Below, one piece after another: positions 45,703 to 55,122 of a stretch of DNA of 64,000 bases. Location: the NCBI RefSeq assembly GCF_001712755.1, contig NZ_MDKC01000005.1, forward strand, positions 1-64,000, written 5' to 3'. This DNA is from Gottfriedia luciferensis (lineage in GTDB: Bacteria > Bacillota > Bacilli > Bacillales > Bacillaceae_G). The notes beneath the pieces were generated by a model. That model saw only the letters and a program-made list of their open reading frames with translations. It was not told the DNA's origin and made no database searches. Position 1 is the first letter of the stretch. Each line of letters opens with the position of its first letter. The translations under genes were made by a program, and so were the position numbers.

Positions 45703-46746
45703 ATGACTATTACAATAAAGGATGTTGCGAAGAAAGCGAATGTAGCGCCTTCAACGGTGTCTCGTGTTATCTCAAACAACCCAAGAATTAGTGAAAAAAC
45801 AAAAAGAAAAGTTAGAAAAGTTATGGATGAACTAAATTATCATCCCAATTTAAATGCAAGGTCATTGGCTAATCGATCTACGAAATCTATTGGATTAGTT
45901 TTGCCACCAGCACTAGATACATCATTTCATAATCCATTTTTTGCAGAAGTAATTAGAGGTGTAACAGCGTATTCGAATCAAAAAGATTACTCTCTTTATT
46001 TTATAACAGGAAACAATGAAGATGAAGTTGAGCAAACCGTGATTAAAACAATTAGAGGTAGAAGAGTAGATGGAATTATTCTGCTTTACTCTAAGGAAAA
46101 TGATAAAATTATTGATTATTTGAACGAAAATAACTTTCCTTTTGTTTTAGTAGGAAAGCCTTATCATTCAATTGATGATATAACATATATTGATAACGAT
46201 AATTATGCAGCTGCTAGAGATGTAACGAATTATTTAATTGAACATGGACATCGACAAATTGCGTTTGTTGGAGGAGAAAGTAGTCTTCTAGTAACTCAAA
46301 ACCGTTTACGTGGATTCCAAGATTCAATGCAATTAAACGGACTTTCAGTAAATGAAGAAGAAATTATATTTACATCATTTACGAGAGACGGTGGAAGAAA
46401 AGCAGTAAATCAATTGCTAGAACTAAAGGAACTTCCGACTGCAATTGTTGTAACTGATGATGTATTAGCATTAGGAATTATAAGTGTATTAAGCGAACAT
46501 AACATTTCAGTCCCGAAAAACATTTCAATTATTAGCTTTAATAATGCAATTTTTGCAGAATTAGCAAATCCACCATTAACTTCTGTAGATATTAATATTT
46601 ATCAATTAGGCAATGAAGCAGCAAAAAATATTATTACAAAAATTGAAGAACCAGACGGTACTGAAAAAAGTATCATCGTTCCATATAAAATAGTAGTCCG
46701 TGGTACATGTGTAAAAAATGAAAGATTAACGTTAGTAAGTAGCTAA
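45703..46746 (+). CDS. LacI-family maltodextrin-type repressor
   Basis: 347 residues. N-terminal helix-turn-helix ITIKDVAKKANVAPSTVSRVI, hinge NYHPNLNARSLAN, then a periplasmic-binding-like sensor domain. Similar to MalR/YvdE repressors by context: it follows two GH13 genes and has an operator just upstream. Expected to bind maltose or maltodextrin and repress the island. ATG start behind aagggga. Confidence 0.85.
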   Translation: MTITIKDVAKKANVAPSTVSRVISNNPRISEKTKRKVRKVMDELNYHPNLNARSLANRSTKSIGLVLPPALDTSFHNPFFAEVIRGVTAYSNQKDYSLYFITGNNEDEVEQTVIKTIRGRRVDGIILLYSKENDKIIDYLNENNFPFVLVGKPYHSIDDITYIDNDNYAAARDVTNYLIEHGHRQIAFVGGESSLLVTQNRLRGFQDSMQLNGLSVNEEEIIFTSFTRDGGRKAVNQLLELKELPTAIVVTDDVLALGIISVLSEHNISVPKNISIISFNNAIFAELANPPLTSVDINIYQLGNEAAKNIITKIEEPDGTEKSIIVPYKIVVRGTCVKNERLTLVSS

Positions 46747-46763
46747 TTAAATTTATAAAAGTT

Positions 46764-46795
46764 AAAAAGAGGATGACTAGTTTCATCCTCTTTTC
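46764..46795. terminator. Bidirectional terminator
   Basis: aaagaggatga...tcatcctcttt between the convergent repressor and yajQ genes. Confidence 0.9.
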
Positions 46796-46808
46796 ATTAT
46801 GTATATAT

Positions 46809-47300
46809 TTATCGGTAATTCAAAAATTGAACATCAATTGATAAATCTGCACCTTTTACAGCAGCGATAATTGCTTGTAAATCATCTCTACTTTTAGCAG
46901 TTACACGGATTTGATCATCTTGAATTTGTGATTTTACTTTTAATCCACTATTTTTAATGATTGTATTGATCTTTTTTGCATTATCTTTATCAATACCTTG
47001 AACTAATTTAGCTCTTTGTCTTACAGTACCACCTGAAGCACCCTCAACTTTACTGTAATCAAGATTTTTAATAGGAACATTGCGTTTAATTAATTTATTA
47101 ATTAATACGTCTTTTAATTGCTCTAACTTATAATCGTCATCAGAAACTAAAACTAGTTCTTCTTTTTCTAATGTAATTGAGCTTTTGCTTCCTTTAAAGT
47201 CATAACGAGTTGCGATTTCTTTTGTAGCAAGTTGAATCGCATTCGAGACTTCTGGTAAGTCTACTTTTGAAACAATATCAAATGAACTTTCTTTTGACAT
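46809..47300 (-). CDS. yitK: YajQ-family nucleotide-binding protein
   Basis: 163 residues of the YajQ/DUF520 family: [19 protein letters not shown] at the start, TRYDFKGS in the middle and the C-terminal LPVQFLNYR-type ending VQFLNYR. Some members bind cyclic di-GMP or NTPs. It is divergent from the CvfB-like gene, as yitK and yitL are in B. subtilis. Confidence 0.9.
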   Translation of the reverse strand: MSKESSFDIVSKVDLPEVSNAIQLATKEIATRYDFKGSKSSITLEKEELVLVSDDDYKLEQLKDVLINKLIKRNVPIKNLDYSKVEGASGGTVRQRAKLVQGIDKDNAKKINTIIKNSGLKVKSQIQDDQIRVTAKSRDDLQAIIAAVKGADLSIDVQFLNYR

Positions 47301-47423
47301 AGATAGAATCCCTCCAATTCGTTAATACTTGTATTATAGTGTATGATAGACGAAGTAACAAACTTTCATTATGCATGATATAATAATTTTTAGTTTGAAA
47401 GTTTAGAGAGGATGTAACAAAAA

Positions 47424-48299
47424 ATGAGTTTACAAGCAGGAGAGATTGTAACTTTAGTTTGCAGTCGAGAAACGGATATTGGGTATATGCTTGTCCAAGA
47501 TCAGGAAGAAGTATTTTTACATAAAAATGAGGCATCTGGTGAAGTTGAAATAGATCAAGAAGTAACTGTATTTTTATATCATGATTCTAAAGGTAGACTT
47601 TCTGCAACGATGGAAATGCCATTCATTACAACAGAAGGTTATGGATTTGCAAAAGTAGTCGATAAACTTGATGGAGTAGGTGTTTTTGTAAACATCGGCA
47701 TTTCAAAAGATATTCTTTTAGAAAAAGGTGACCTTCCACCTCTTCAAGAAGTTTGGCCTGAAGAAGGCGATGAAATTTTTTGTACGTTAAAGCAAACAAA
47801 CAAAGGTAGACTATTAATTAAAATTGCTACTGAACCAGTCATGAGAGAGTTCTCTGTTCCGGCTGAACCTAGTATGCTTAATAAAAATGTTACAGGAATC
47901 ATTTATCGTACTTTAAGAGTGGGTTCTTATATTTTAACTGATGAACGATTCATAGGTTTTATCCATGAATCACAGAGAAAAACTGAACCTCGCATTGGTG
48001 AAAGAGTAAGCGGACGCATTATTGATGTTAAAGATGATGGAAGTATTAACGTATCACTTTTACCAAGGGTGCATGAAGGATTAGATCAAGAAGCAAATGA
48101 CATTTATGAATATATGATGAGTCGTGGTGGGGCAATGCCTTACTGGGATAAAAGTGACGCAGAGGATATTAAAGTAAGATTTAAAATTAGTAAGGCTTCA
48201 TTTAAACGAGCGATGGGTAGATTATTAAAGGAAAATAAAATCTATCAAGAAGACGGTTGGACATACGCAAAAGAACTTTTTGAGAAGAAAGAGCAATAA
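47424..48299 (+). CDS. yitL: CvfB/YitL-type S1 RNA-binding protein
   Basis: 291 residues: three S1-like folds followed by a winged-helix domain, the CvfB layout. Motifs EVFLHKNEASGE, VGVFVNIGISKDILLEKGDLP, ERVSGRIIDVKDDGSINVSL and a C-terminal KLSKASFKRAMGRL-type segment. In Staphylococcus CvfB binds RNA and affects virulence-gene expression. Closed by the terminator at 48308. Confidence 0.9.
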   Translation: MSLQAGEIVTLVCSRETDIGYMLVQDQEEVFLHKNEASGEVEIDQEVTVFLYHDSKGRLSATMEMPFITTEGYGFAKVVDKLDGVGVFVNIGISKDILLEKGDLPPLQEVWPEEGDEIFCTLKQTNKGRLLIKIATEPVMREFSVPAEPSMLNKNVTGIIYRTLRVGSYILTDERFIGFIHESQRKTEPRIGERVSGRIIDVKDDGSINVSLLPRVHEGLDQEANDIYEYMMSRGGAMPYWDKSDAEDIKVRFKISKASFKRAMGRLLKENKIYQEDGWTYAKELFEKKEQ

Positions 48300-48307
48300 T
48301 TAGAATG

Positions 48308-48341
48308 TGAAACCACTTCATTGAATGAAGTGGTTTTTTAT
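48308..48341 (+). terminator. yitL terminator
   Basis: aaaccacttca-ttg-aatgaagtggttttt. Confidence 0.92.
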
Positions 48342-48736
48342 AAGGGGCGAACAGTTTATTTACATCAAATCAAAAGACAGTAAAAGTTGTTCAGAAAAAA
48401 GGTAAGTTAGAGATAAATTCGGATTAAGCATTAAAAATCTAACAAACATATTTGGATATTGATTGATAATTAGCCTTAAAATTTCACCTCAAGCTTTTAA
48501 TTGGTATTTTCGAAAACTAGTAAAACCACTTTATATTTGAGCGCTTTTCATATTTTGAACAATAGGGAAAACAGATATTAAGTGAACAATTTGAAATGAA
48601 ATGCATTTTTGATCAACTATTAATTCAATTAATAATAACAAATTCTAGTATTTTTTCAGAAGTTTAAAGACTATAAACAGAATAGACTGCTTATATACTC
48701 AAAGTAAAGGATACTAATTTAGCTTTTTAATGTTAG
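48342..48736. other. Spacer before copy C
   Basis: No gene. From about 48647 (tttttcagaagtt ... actgct ... aagtaaagg) it resembles the sequence upstream of copy B. Confidence 0.4.
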
Positions 48737-48940
48737 ACTTTTTTGATGAGTAAGTTGATTGGAACGAAAGGGTGCTCGACTCCTATGGGATTAGCGGGAA
48801 GGCTGAGACCCCGCAGGCTTGCCGAGGAGGCTCAGGTCTCGCCCCATGGAAAGCGAGCATCCTGTAATGGAAATCAACATCATTCTACTCCTTTTACGAA
48901 AATTTGGTAATTAATTGACAATAGAGTTTTTCAACAGCAA
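48737..48940 (+). repeat. Structured interspersed element, copy C
   Basis: Cleanest copy: GTTGATT/AATCAAC outer arms, GGGTGCTCG/CGAGCATCC, ATGGG/CCCAT and an inner GAGACC/GGTCTC pair around the apical GC-rich loop. Ends in tttttcaacagcaagaa before its terminator. Confidence 0.88.
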
Positions 48941-48964
48941 GAAACCACTTCTATTGGTTTTTTG
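48941..48964 (+). terminator. Terminator after copy C
   Basis: aaacca-cttcta-ttggttttttg; short stem, different from the other three. Confidence 0.55.
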
Positions 48965-49021
48965 CTATTTTTTTACAATTTACAGGCATACTAAACATAT
49001 GAATATTTAGGAGGCTTGTAG

Positions 49022-49873
49022 GTGGATGACAAAAAAGAATTGTTAATAAAAGTTCTTGTAGTAATATTTGGTGCATTTATGAATGCTTTTGCGATGAATT
49101 GTTTTTTAATTCCTGTCAGTGTTTATTCAAGTGGTTTTTCTGGTTTAGCTCAGTTACTTACTAATTTATTAAATGATTTTACACCTTTTTCGGCTTCTAC
49201 TGGTATTTTACTTGCAATATTAAATATACCCGTCATCATTTTAGCATGGAAAAAAATTGGTCGATCTTTTACGTATTTTACGATTTTAAGCGTTGGAATC
49301 ACGACGTTATTTTTAGAAGTAATCCCAGTAACACCTCTTTTCTCAAAAGATATTTTACTAAACGCTGTATTTGGTGGATTAATTGTTGCAGTGGGGATTG
49401 GATATACATTAAAGTTTGGTGCTTCAACAGGTGGATTAGATATTGTTGCACTAGTATTATCACGTTCGAAAGGAAAACCAGTTGGTACATACTTCTTCCT
49501 GTTTAATGCGTTAATTATTTTAACAGCGGGCTATATTTATGGAATGGAGAAAGCACTTTATACACTAATTAACCTTTACGTAACGTCTAGATTTATTGAT
49601 GCAATTCATACTAGTCATATTAAAGTAACTGCCTTTATTGTTACAACAAAAGGTGACGAGCTGCGTAAAGAAATTCATTCGAAGCTAGTGCGAGGAATTA
49701 CTGCAATTAATGCAAAAGGTGCCTTTACGAATCAAGATAAACAAATTTTAATGATGGTACTATCACGGTATGAACTATATCATCTATCAAAGGTCATTAA
49801 ATCCGTTGATGAAAAGGCGTTTACAAATATCGTTCAAACAATTGATGTATTTGGTGAATTTAGGAAGTTTTAA
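49022..49873 (+). CDS. yitT: YitT-family membrane protein, paralogue 1
   Basis: 283 residues from a GTG behind aggaggc. Five hydrophobic segments, then a cytoplasmic DUF2179 domain (HTSHIKVTAFIVTTKGDELRK ... RGITAINAKGAFT). LKFGASTGGLDIVALVLS is the family hallmark. Function unknown, some members affect drug or amino-acid handling. The second paralogue lies 0.5 kb on. Confidence 0.9.
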   Translation: MDDKKELLIKVLVVIFGAFMNAFAMNCFLIPVSVYSSGFSGLAQLLTNLLNDFTPFSASTGILLAILNIPVIILAWKKIGRSFTYFTILSVGITTLFLEVIPVTPLFSKDILLNAVFGGLIVAVGIGYTLKFGASTGGLDIVALVLSRSKGKPVGTYFFLFNALIILTAGYIYGMEKALYTLINLYVTSRFIDAIHTSHIKVTAFIVTTKGDELRKEIHSKLVRGITAINAKGAFTNQDKQILMMVLSRYELYHLSKVIKSVDEKAFTNIVQTIDVFGEFRKF

Positions 49874-49899
49874 GAGTGGAATTTTATTAAAAAAATCAT

Positions 49900-49956
49900 A
49901 AAAAACTGTTCGACTTTTACCGAAATTATTGGAAAAGTTGAACAGTTTTATTTTTT
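49900..49956 (+). terminator. yitT paralogue 1 terminator
   Basis: aaactgttc-gacttttacc...ggaaaagttgaacagttt, long stem with T-tract. Confidence 0.85.
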
Positions 49957-50087
49957 GAATCTTATTAATAATAAGGCTTTTTCAAGTTTAGAAAGTTCTT
50001 ATTGTCTTTCAGAAAGATTTAAATATACTTAAACTATTGGATGAAATTCTACATGTTTTTTGAATCGTTTAAAACGTTTTTTAAATA

Positions 50088-50216
50088 TTAAAGATGATCG
50101 ACACTTTTAGAAAAAGATTTCTTACCAGCTTGTGCATTTTTTCTTTCTTGTGCATTTTTCTTTTCTCTTATAGCGTTATTATCTTTTGCTTTTTTGTCAT
50201 TATCACTAGTAGGCAT
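50088..50216 (-). CDS. Small charged protein, DUF3941-like
   Basis: 42 residues, ATG behind aaaggagc. Highly charged: DNDKKAKDNNAIREKKNAQE, then GKKSFSKSVDHL. This pattern, ending in Y/FSKxxDHL, resembles the DUF3941 small proteins of Bacillus; assignment is from memory of the pattern. It lies inverted between the two yitT paralogues. Confidence 0.6.
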   Translation of the reverse strand: MPTSDNDKKAKDNNAIREKKNAQERKNAQAGKKSFSKSVDHL

Positions 50217-50389
50217 ATTTAAGCTCCTTTATAAGAAATGATAATGTTAGGTTTGCCTTTATCACCTTAATTATGTATGTGTGTTCGTTTTTCCATTTTG
50301 GCTTTTGTTAAACAACTCTGATGTTTTTACAGAGGCAAATTTTTTATTATAGAGAGAAGTTTTATTTTTTTGAGGAGGAAGCAGAGTTG

Positions 50390-51241
50390 GTGGAAAGAAA
50401 TAAAGAGCTTTTATTTAAGCTGATTGTCGTAATGATTGGTGGTTTCTTAAATGCGTTTGCAATGAATTGTTTTTTAATTCCTGCTAATGTTTATTCAAGT
50501 GGTTTTGCAGGTTTAGCGCAGTTACTTTCAAATATTATTACTGACTACACTCCGTTTACTGCAACGACGGGGATTCTTTTAGCGTTATTAAATATTCCTG
50601 TTATCGTCTTAGCATGGAAAAAAGTTGGACGTTCCTTTACGTTTTTTAGTTTCTTCAGTGTAGGGATTATGACATTATTTTTGGAAATCTTACCTATTAA
50701 ACCGATTTTTTCTGATGATATTTTGCTTAATGCAGTTTTTGGTGGTTTAATTGCTGCGATTGGAATTGGTATGACATTAAAATTTGGTGGATCTACAGGT
50801 GGGTTGGATATTATTGCCTTAGTTCTTTCAAAATCAAAAGGGAAACCGGTTGGAACCTATTTCTTTTTGTTTAATGCAATTATTATCATTACAGCTGGTC
50901 AGCTATATGGAATGGAAAAAGCTCTTTATACTTTAATCAATTTATATGTTACTACTCGTGTAATCGATAGTGTTCATACAAGTCATGTTAAGCTAACGGC
51001 AATGATTGTCACTACAAAAGGTGAAGAGCTTAGAAAAGAAATTCATGCGAAGCTTGTCCGTGGAATTACACAAATGAATGCTACTGGAGCATTTACTAAA
51101 CAAGATAAAGATATTTTAATGATTGTTTTATCTCGTTATGAATTATATGATTTGGAAAGAATTATAAAAAGGGTAGATCCTAAAGCTTTTACGAATGTGG
51201 TACAAACTGTTGATGTTTTAGGTGAATTTAGAAAGATTTAA
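50390..51241 (+). CDS. YitT-family membrane protein, paralogue 2
   Basis: 283 residues from the GTG behind gaggaggaag. Colinear with the first paralogue from the first residue (NKELLFKLIVVMIGG against KKELLIKVLVVIFGA), so this start is right and the longer 306-residue frame is not. Same five segments and C-terminal DUF2179. Tandem duplication, then divergence. Confidence 0.9.
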   Translation: MERNKELLFKLIVVMIGGFLNAFAMNCFLIPANVYSSGFAGLAQLLSNIITDYTPFTATTGILLALLNIPVIVLAWKKVGRSFTFFSFFSVGIMTLFLEILPIKPIFSDDILLNAVFGGLIAAIGIGMTLKFGGSTGGLDIIALVLSKSKGKPVGTYFFLFNAIIIITAGQLYGMEKALYTLINLYVTTRVIDSVHTSHVKLTAMIVTTKGEELRKEIHAKLVRGITQMNATGAFTKQDKDILMIVLSRYELYDLERIIKRVDPKAFTNVVQTVDVLGEFRKI

Positions 51242-51244
51242 ATA

Positions 51245-51288
51245 GGAAAAGACTAGCAAAAAGGTTTAATTTTACTAGTCTTTTTTTG
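51245..51288. terminator. Bidirectional terminator
   Basis: aaaaagactagcaaa...tttactagtcttttttt between the convergent yitT paralogue and the DUF421 gene. Confidence 0.88.
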
Positions 51289-51290
51289 AT

Positions 51291-51885
51291 TTATTTCAAT
51301 TTAGTATTTTCGGGTTTTTCTTTTCCTTTTAATTCATTAAAAATTGAAGCAGAACTTTGAGTATTCTTGCTTAAATTATTATTGTTAACTTGAAATCCGT
51401 ACGACTCCATTAGTGTTTTAAACTCTTTAATTGTTAATGGTTTCGCATCCTCAGCTAATTCAAATCCTAATAAGCCATTTGGCTCAATTGTAGCAAATTT
51501 AATATCCTCAAATTTATTAATTCCTTCATTTCGAATACGCATTTCTAATTGATCAACCGTTAAACGTAATTTTTTTAAATTTTTTAACATTCAACTTCCC
51601 GTTTTCTACTACAATTTTTGATTTTCCTGTAAAAAATTTTTCAAGAGTATTAGATTTCATCTGTAAATATTCTAATGCAAGTAAAGTTAATACAAAAACT
51701 GTAGCAGCAACAATTGTTTTTGTTAAGCCTTTTTCAATAATTGGAGTAACGATAATTGTACCAATCGAAATCATAACAATCGTTTGGGGCAACGTCATTT
51801 GTGAAATTGATTTTCTTCCAGCTATTCTTAATAGTAAAATGCCAGCTAAAATTAGAATAAATGAATGAAAAATAGTATGCATCAT
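51291..51885 (-). pseudogene. DUF421 (YetF/YkjA-like) gene split by a frameshift
   Basis: Two minus-strand frames form one protein of the DUF421 family: an N-terminal piece with two or three membrane helices ([30 protein letters not shown]) from 51885 to 51553 and a C-terminal piece ([32 protein letters not shown]) ending at 51291. They meet in gtt-A6-TTT-A7-tta; loss of one A in either run restores [12 protein letters not shown]. Could be a mutation, an assembly error or slippage. Start at the ATG behind aaagggga. Confidence 0.85.
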
Positions 51886-52115
51886 GTGAATTCCCCTTTC
51901 AATTATAGGTAAGGAGTACATATGTCATTGATCAAGCTTTATTATTATTAATAGACAATTTTAATGATTAGATAAATACTTAATTAATTTTTCTTTTAAT
52001 TTTAAGATTTATGCATTCGTATTTAAATCATCTCAAACTGTAAGTAGAAATGACACGAAAGTTAAGTCTAAAGTTAAAAATTCCTAGTGTGTTTCAATTT
52101 ACTAAGTATCAATAA

Positions 52116-52150
52116 AAAAGAGAACAGCAGAAGCGGTCTGTTGTTCTCAA
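52116..52150 (-). terminator. Terminator of the lost gene
   Basis: On the minus strand gagaacaacaga...tctgctgttctc followed by tttttt; 11 of 12 stem pairs. It directly follows the remnant frame. Confidence 0.85.
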
Positions 52151-52172
52151 ATTCAATGATCATTTTTAATCT

Positions 52173-52274
52173 TTATTTATATACCTTCATTGGAAGATAA
52201 GTTAATGACTGCCCAGTTGCCGAAGCAGTTAAATTATTTTCTAATTCAAACTCTTTAACCGGTTCGATATCTAG
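52173..52274 (-). pseudogene. C-terminal remnant of an unidentified gene
   Basis: Thirty-three sense codons ending in TAA, reading EFELENNLTASATGQSLTYL then PMKVYK at the end, with a terminator just after. In frame upstream a TGA stops it, and no start codon precedes. The clean coding pattern plus terminator suggests that the front of a real gene was deleted here. Confidence 0.6.
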
Positions 52275-52456
52275 TCAAAATATTTTTTATAGAGTACAAG
52301 GTAGTAGGATATGGAATATGATTGGAAATATATTTGATGGCTAGTAGTGGTAATTTTTTTGCGAGAAGGTGTTTTAATCTCGAATATTTTGTTAAAGTAA
52401 TTTCTCAGCTTTTTGGTATAATTTAGGGTAAGGATATTAAAAAGGTGGAGATTATT

Positions 52457-52975
52457 TTGAAAAAGCGATCGATTCTCTTACTAGCTTGTTTGCTACTTCT
52501 TTCTGGTTGTGGTGCTAAGAGTGACAAGGAAATAAAACCAACACCAAGTACAAAACAAACTGTAGGTCAAATTAATGAGATAGACGTTGAAAAGCTTTTA
52601 TCAACACTTGAAGTTACAGAAGCTAACGGGCTTGTAAAGATGAAATATTCATTACGTAATGATAATAAAATCCCTGCAAATTTTACATTCCCTTCATCAC
52701 AAACAGTTGATTTTACAATTAAAGATGAGAGTGGACAAGTAGTTTATCAATCATCTCGAGAAATGGTTTATGCACAAGTCATTACAAATGTTGCAGTTCC
52801 TAGCGGAAAAACACAAGTTTGGGAAGAACAAGTTAATTTTGTAAATAAAAACCTTCCATATGGTAATTATGTAATAACTGCAAATTTCGTTGCATCAAAG
52901 GTTAATGAGAAGAATCTTAATGGGGAAATTAAACCAGTTACACAAACAGTTACCTACCAGAAACTTCTTCAGTAA
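52457..52975 (+). CDS. BsuPI-domain lipoprotein
   Basis: 172 residues from TTG behind aaggtggag. Signal peptide with lipobox LLLLSGCG, so the protein is lipid-anchored outside. The body is a BsuPI (intracellular proteinase inhibitor-like) beta domain: FTFPSSQTVDFTIKDESGQ, then PSGKTQVWEEQV and YGNYVITANF. Such secreted BsuPI lipoproteins are common in Bacillus; target unknown. Confidence 0.82.
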   Translation: MKKRSILLLACLLLLSGCGAKSDKEIKPTPSTKQTVGQINEIDVEKLLSTLEVTEANGLVKMKYSLRNDNKIPANFTFPSSQTVDFTIKDESGQVVYQSSREMVYAQVITNVAVPSGKTQVWEEQVNFVNKNLPYGNYVITANFVASKVNEKNLNGEIKPVTQTVTYQKLLQ

Positions 52976-53008
52976 ATAAAGAACAAAGAAACCGAGAACT
53001 AGTATAAA

Positions 53009-53050
53009 TAAAAAAACAACCAAAGGAGTATTCCAATGGTTGTTTTTTGT
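53009..53050 (+). terminator. Lipoprotein gene terminator
   Basis: aaaaaacaaccaaaggagtattccaatggttgtttttt stem and T-tract. Confidence 0.85.
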
Positions 53051-53065
53051 TTTTAATGCTTTAAA

Positions 53066-53209
53066 TTAAGCATTAAAGCTTTGGCTATTACTAGCTTTTC
53101 GCTCTTCTGCTTCAGCTAGTGTAAAGTGGTAAGGGAATTTTTCAGAGTACTTTGTAACAGAATCAGAACTTTGTTGAATAAAGCGCTTAGACTTATTACT
53201 TTTGCCCAT
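53066..53209 (-). CDS. Small protein of unknown family
   Basis: 47 residues, ATG behind aggaggga seven bases upstream, so translation is likely. Sequence MGKSNKSKRFIQQSSD, then FPYHFTLAEAEERK and a Ser/Ala-rich end. Not recognised. Flanked by two genes that face in opposite directions. Confidence 0.6.
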   Translation of the reverse strand: MGKSNKSKRFIQQSSDSVTKYSEKFPYHFTLAEAEERKASNSQSFNA

Positions 53210-53390
53210 TATGATTCCCTCCTAAATAGGAAAGCTTTTTGTTTTTGACTTCTCAAGAATTTCCAATAGTAATTGATCAATATCAAAAAGTGGATAATCC
53301 CTTTGGTGAAGTCCTTTATAGAATGCTCATTTAGCAAATTGTTATAAGTGGTTATTATTAGTTATCTTTGTAATTAATGACAAAGAAAAA

Positions 53391-54206
53391 TTATATTTTT
53401 AAGTTGAAAAAATCTTCGAGGAAAATCGCGATTCCATCATCTTGATTCGATAATGTTGTGTGATTTGCAATATTCTTTAATTGATGAATTGCGTTATCCA
53501 TAGCAACACCATGACCAGCATATTCAATCATTTCCAAATCATTGTCCTCATCCCCAAAAGCTATAATGTTTTTTCGAGGAATATTATAAAAAGATGCTAC
53601 TTTTTGTAGACCTATTGCTTTATTCATACCTGCTTTAACAATTTCGATTATATGATGAGGTGCTGCCCAGCGACGGTGATCAATTACTTCAGCGTGGACA
53701 TTGGATAAGTGCTCACGAATACTTGCAACATGAGACTCTTCACTATCGATTAGAAGACATGTTGGCGCTTGAGTAAGATTTATCACTAAATCTCCGTGGA
53801 TTATATCTTCTTTTAAGTAGTGGAAAAGTGGGAGGATCTCCTCTTCGTGTTTATCCGCGTATACATCATCCATTACTTCAGCATACATATTTTTTAATTC
53901 ATACTCTCTACAAGAACTAATTACCTCTTTTGCCACTTCTAAAGGTAATGATTCGTGATATACTCCCCATGAATCATCTAGAGGGTGATGAACATAAGCA
54001 CCATTAAAGTTTACAATTGGAGTTGTAAGTTTTAATTGGTCATAATACATTTTACTAGCTCTAAAAGGTCTACCAGTTGAAATACATACTTCGTGACCCT
54101 GATTCATTAACTGTTGGATCACTTTTAAAGTACGTTCGGATATTATTTTTTCATCCGTTAATAAGGTGCCGTCTAAATCTAGTGCAATTAAGTGTTTTGT
54201 TTTCAT
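53391..54206 (-). CDS. Cof-type HAD phosphatase YitU-like
   Basis: About 271 residues. HAD motif I ALDLDGTLL, motif II STGR, motif III Lys and motif IV FGDEDNDLEM, with the Cof-type cap domain between. Likely dephosphorylates sugar phosphates or flavin precursors such as the riboflavin-pathway 5-amino-6-ribitylaminouracil phosphate; YitU of B. subtilis does that. Start: the ATG 6 bases after aaaaggtg is favoured over two earlier ones. Confidence 0.88.
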   Translation of the reverse strand: MKTKHLIALDLDGTLLTDEKIISERTLKVIQQLMNQGHEVCISTGRPFRASKMYYDQLKLTTPIVNFNGAYVHHPLDDSWGVYHESLPLEVAKEVISSCREYELKNMYAEVMDDVYADKHEEEILPLFHYLKEDIIHGDLVINLTQAPTCLLIDSEESHVASIREHLSNVHAEVIDHRRWAAPHHIIEIVKAGMNKAIGLQKVASFYNIPRKNIIAFGDEDNDLEMIEYAGHGVAMDNAIHQLKNIANHTTLSNQDDGIAIFLEDFFNLKI

Positions 54207-54358
54207 ATTCATCACCTTTTATTTTTTAATGTTAATCTCTTTAAGAAAAAATATTATTGGATAAAAAGCCAATAATTACTAATGATACCATCTTTTTAAA
54301 AGAAAAAACTTTCTTTTTAGAGGAACAATAAGAACCTAAAAAGAAGGAGGAATGGATT

Positions 54359-54541
54359 ATGGGACAAGCACATCAATTTCGACCAGGCGACAAAGCACCA
54401 AATAATGGGGTATACGTGGAAATCGGTGAAACAGGAAGTAACGTAACTCGCCCAAAACAAATTAAACTTCAGGCAGGAGAAGTTTTTCCAGATACACAAA
54501 ACCATAACAGAAAATGGACATATAAATCTAAATTTAAATAA
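54359..54541 (+). CDS. yjzC: YjzC family protein
   Basis: 60 residues behind gaaggagg. MGQAHQFRPGDKAPNNGVYV, then EIGETGSNVTRPKQIKLQAG, a recognisable YjzC. Small soluble protein, no membrane segment. Synteny: yjzC-yjzD-yjaU-yjaV. Function unknown. Confidence 0.88.
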   Translation: MGQAHQFRPGDKAPNNGVYVEIGETGSNVTRPKQIKLQAGEVFPDTQNHNRKWTYKSKFK

Positions 54542-54589
54542 TTGTGGATCATAGAAGAGTAAACAAAATAAAACACTAAATATGTATAA

Positions 54590-54628
54590 AAAAAGCGCTT
54601 TCGATTAATTGATCGAGGGCGCTCTTTT
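54590..54628 (+). terminator. Terminator after yjzC
   Basis: aaaaagcgct-ttcgat...atcgagggcgctctttt. Confidence 0.75.
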
Positions 54629-54769
54629 ATGCGTTTACAATATACAAAATATTGAATGTATTTATCAAAATTTTAGTATTTTATAAATTATCTAAATCTA
54701 TAATTGATGACATATGTATATACCAAGTTGAACGTTTTTGGGTGCTACAACATATGTTATATATAGATT

Positions 54770-54967
54770 TTAGTGGTGTTTTGCAACAGGTTCGTTAGGG
54801 ATTATCGCTTCGCTAAGAACTGAAATAGCTAAAGATAATACTACAGCCATAACTGAAGCAGTTGTGAAATTATACTCTCCGCCAGTCATTGAACTTAAAA
54901 CGTAAGCTCCCATTTGGCATAAAACAAAGCTCCAGAACAATGTCATAATAAAACGCACTCTAATCAC
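54770..54967 (-). CDS. yjzD: YjzD/DUF2929 membrane protein
   Basis: 65 residues, two hydrophobic helices (about 5-22 and 33-52), short charged ends. Divergent from yjaU, which begins 156 bases later. Matches YjzD in size and place. Function unknown. Confidence 0.78.
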   Translation of the reverse strand: MIRVRFIMTLFWSFVLCQMGAYVLSSMTGGEYNFTTASVMAVVLSLAISVLSEAIIPNEPVAKHH

Positions 54968-55122
54968 TCCTATCTAGTTAGTTCTTATCATATTATATAC
55001 CTAGAAATTTGATAATTGAAGTTATAATTAAAAAGTTTTAATTAAAAAAAGTAACTTAAGAATTTTTTCATACCTATTTTATAATTCCCCAAAAATACTA
55101 CATTAATAATAAGGTGATAGGA

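Larger units (their letters stand above)
51922..52456. other. Spacer with a broken gene end
   Basis: About 520 bases. Holds the orphan C-terminal fragment (52173-52274, minus) with its terminator (52116-52150). Otherwise nothing recognised. Confidence 0.5.
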
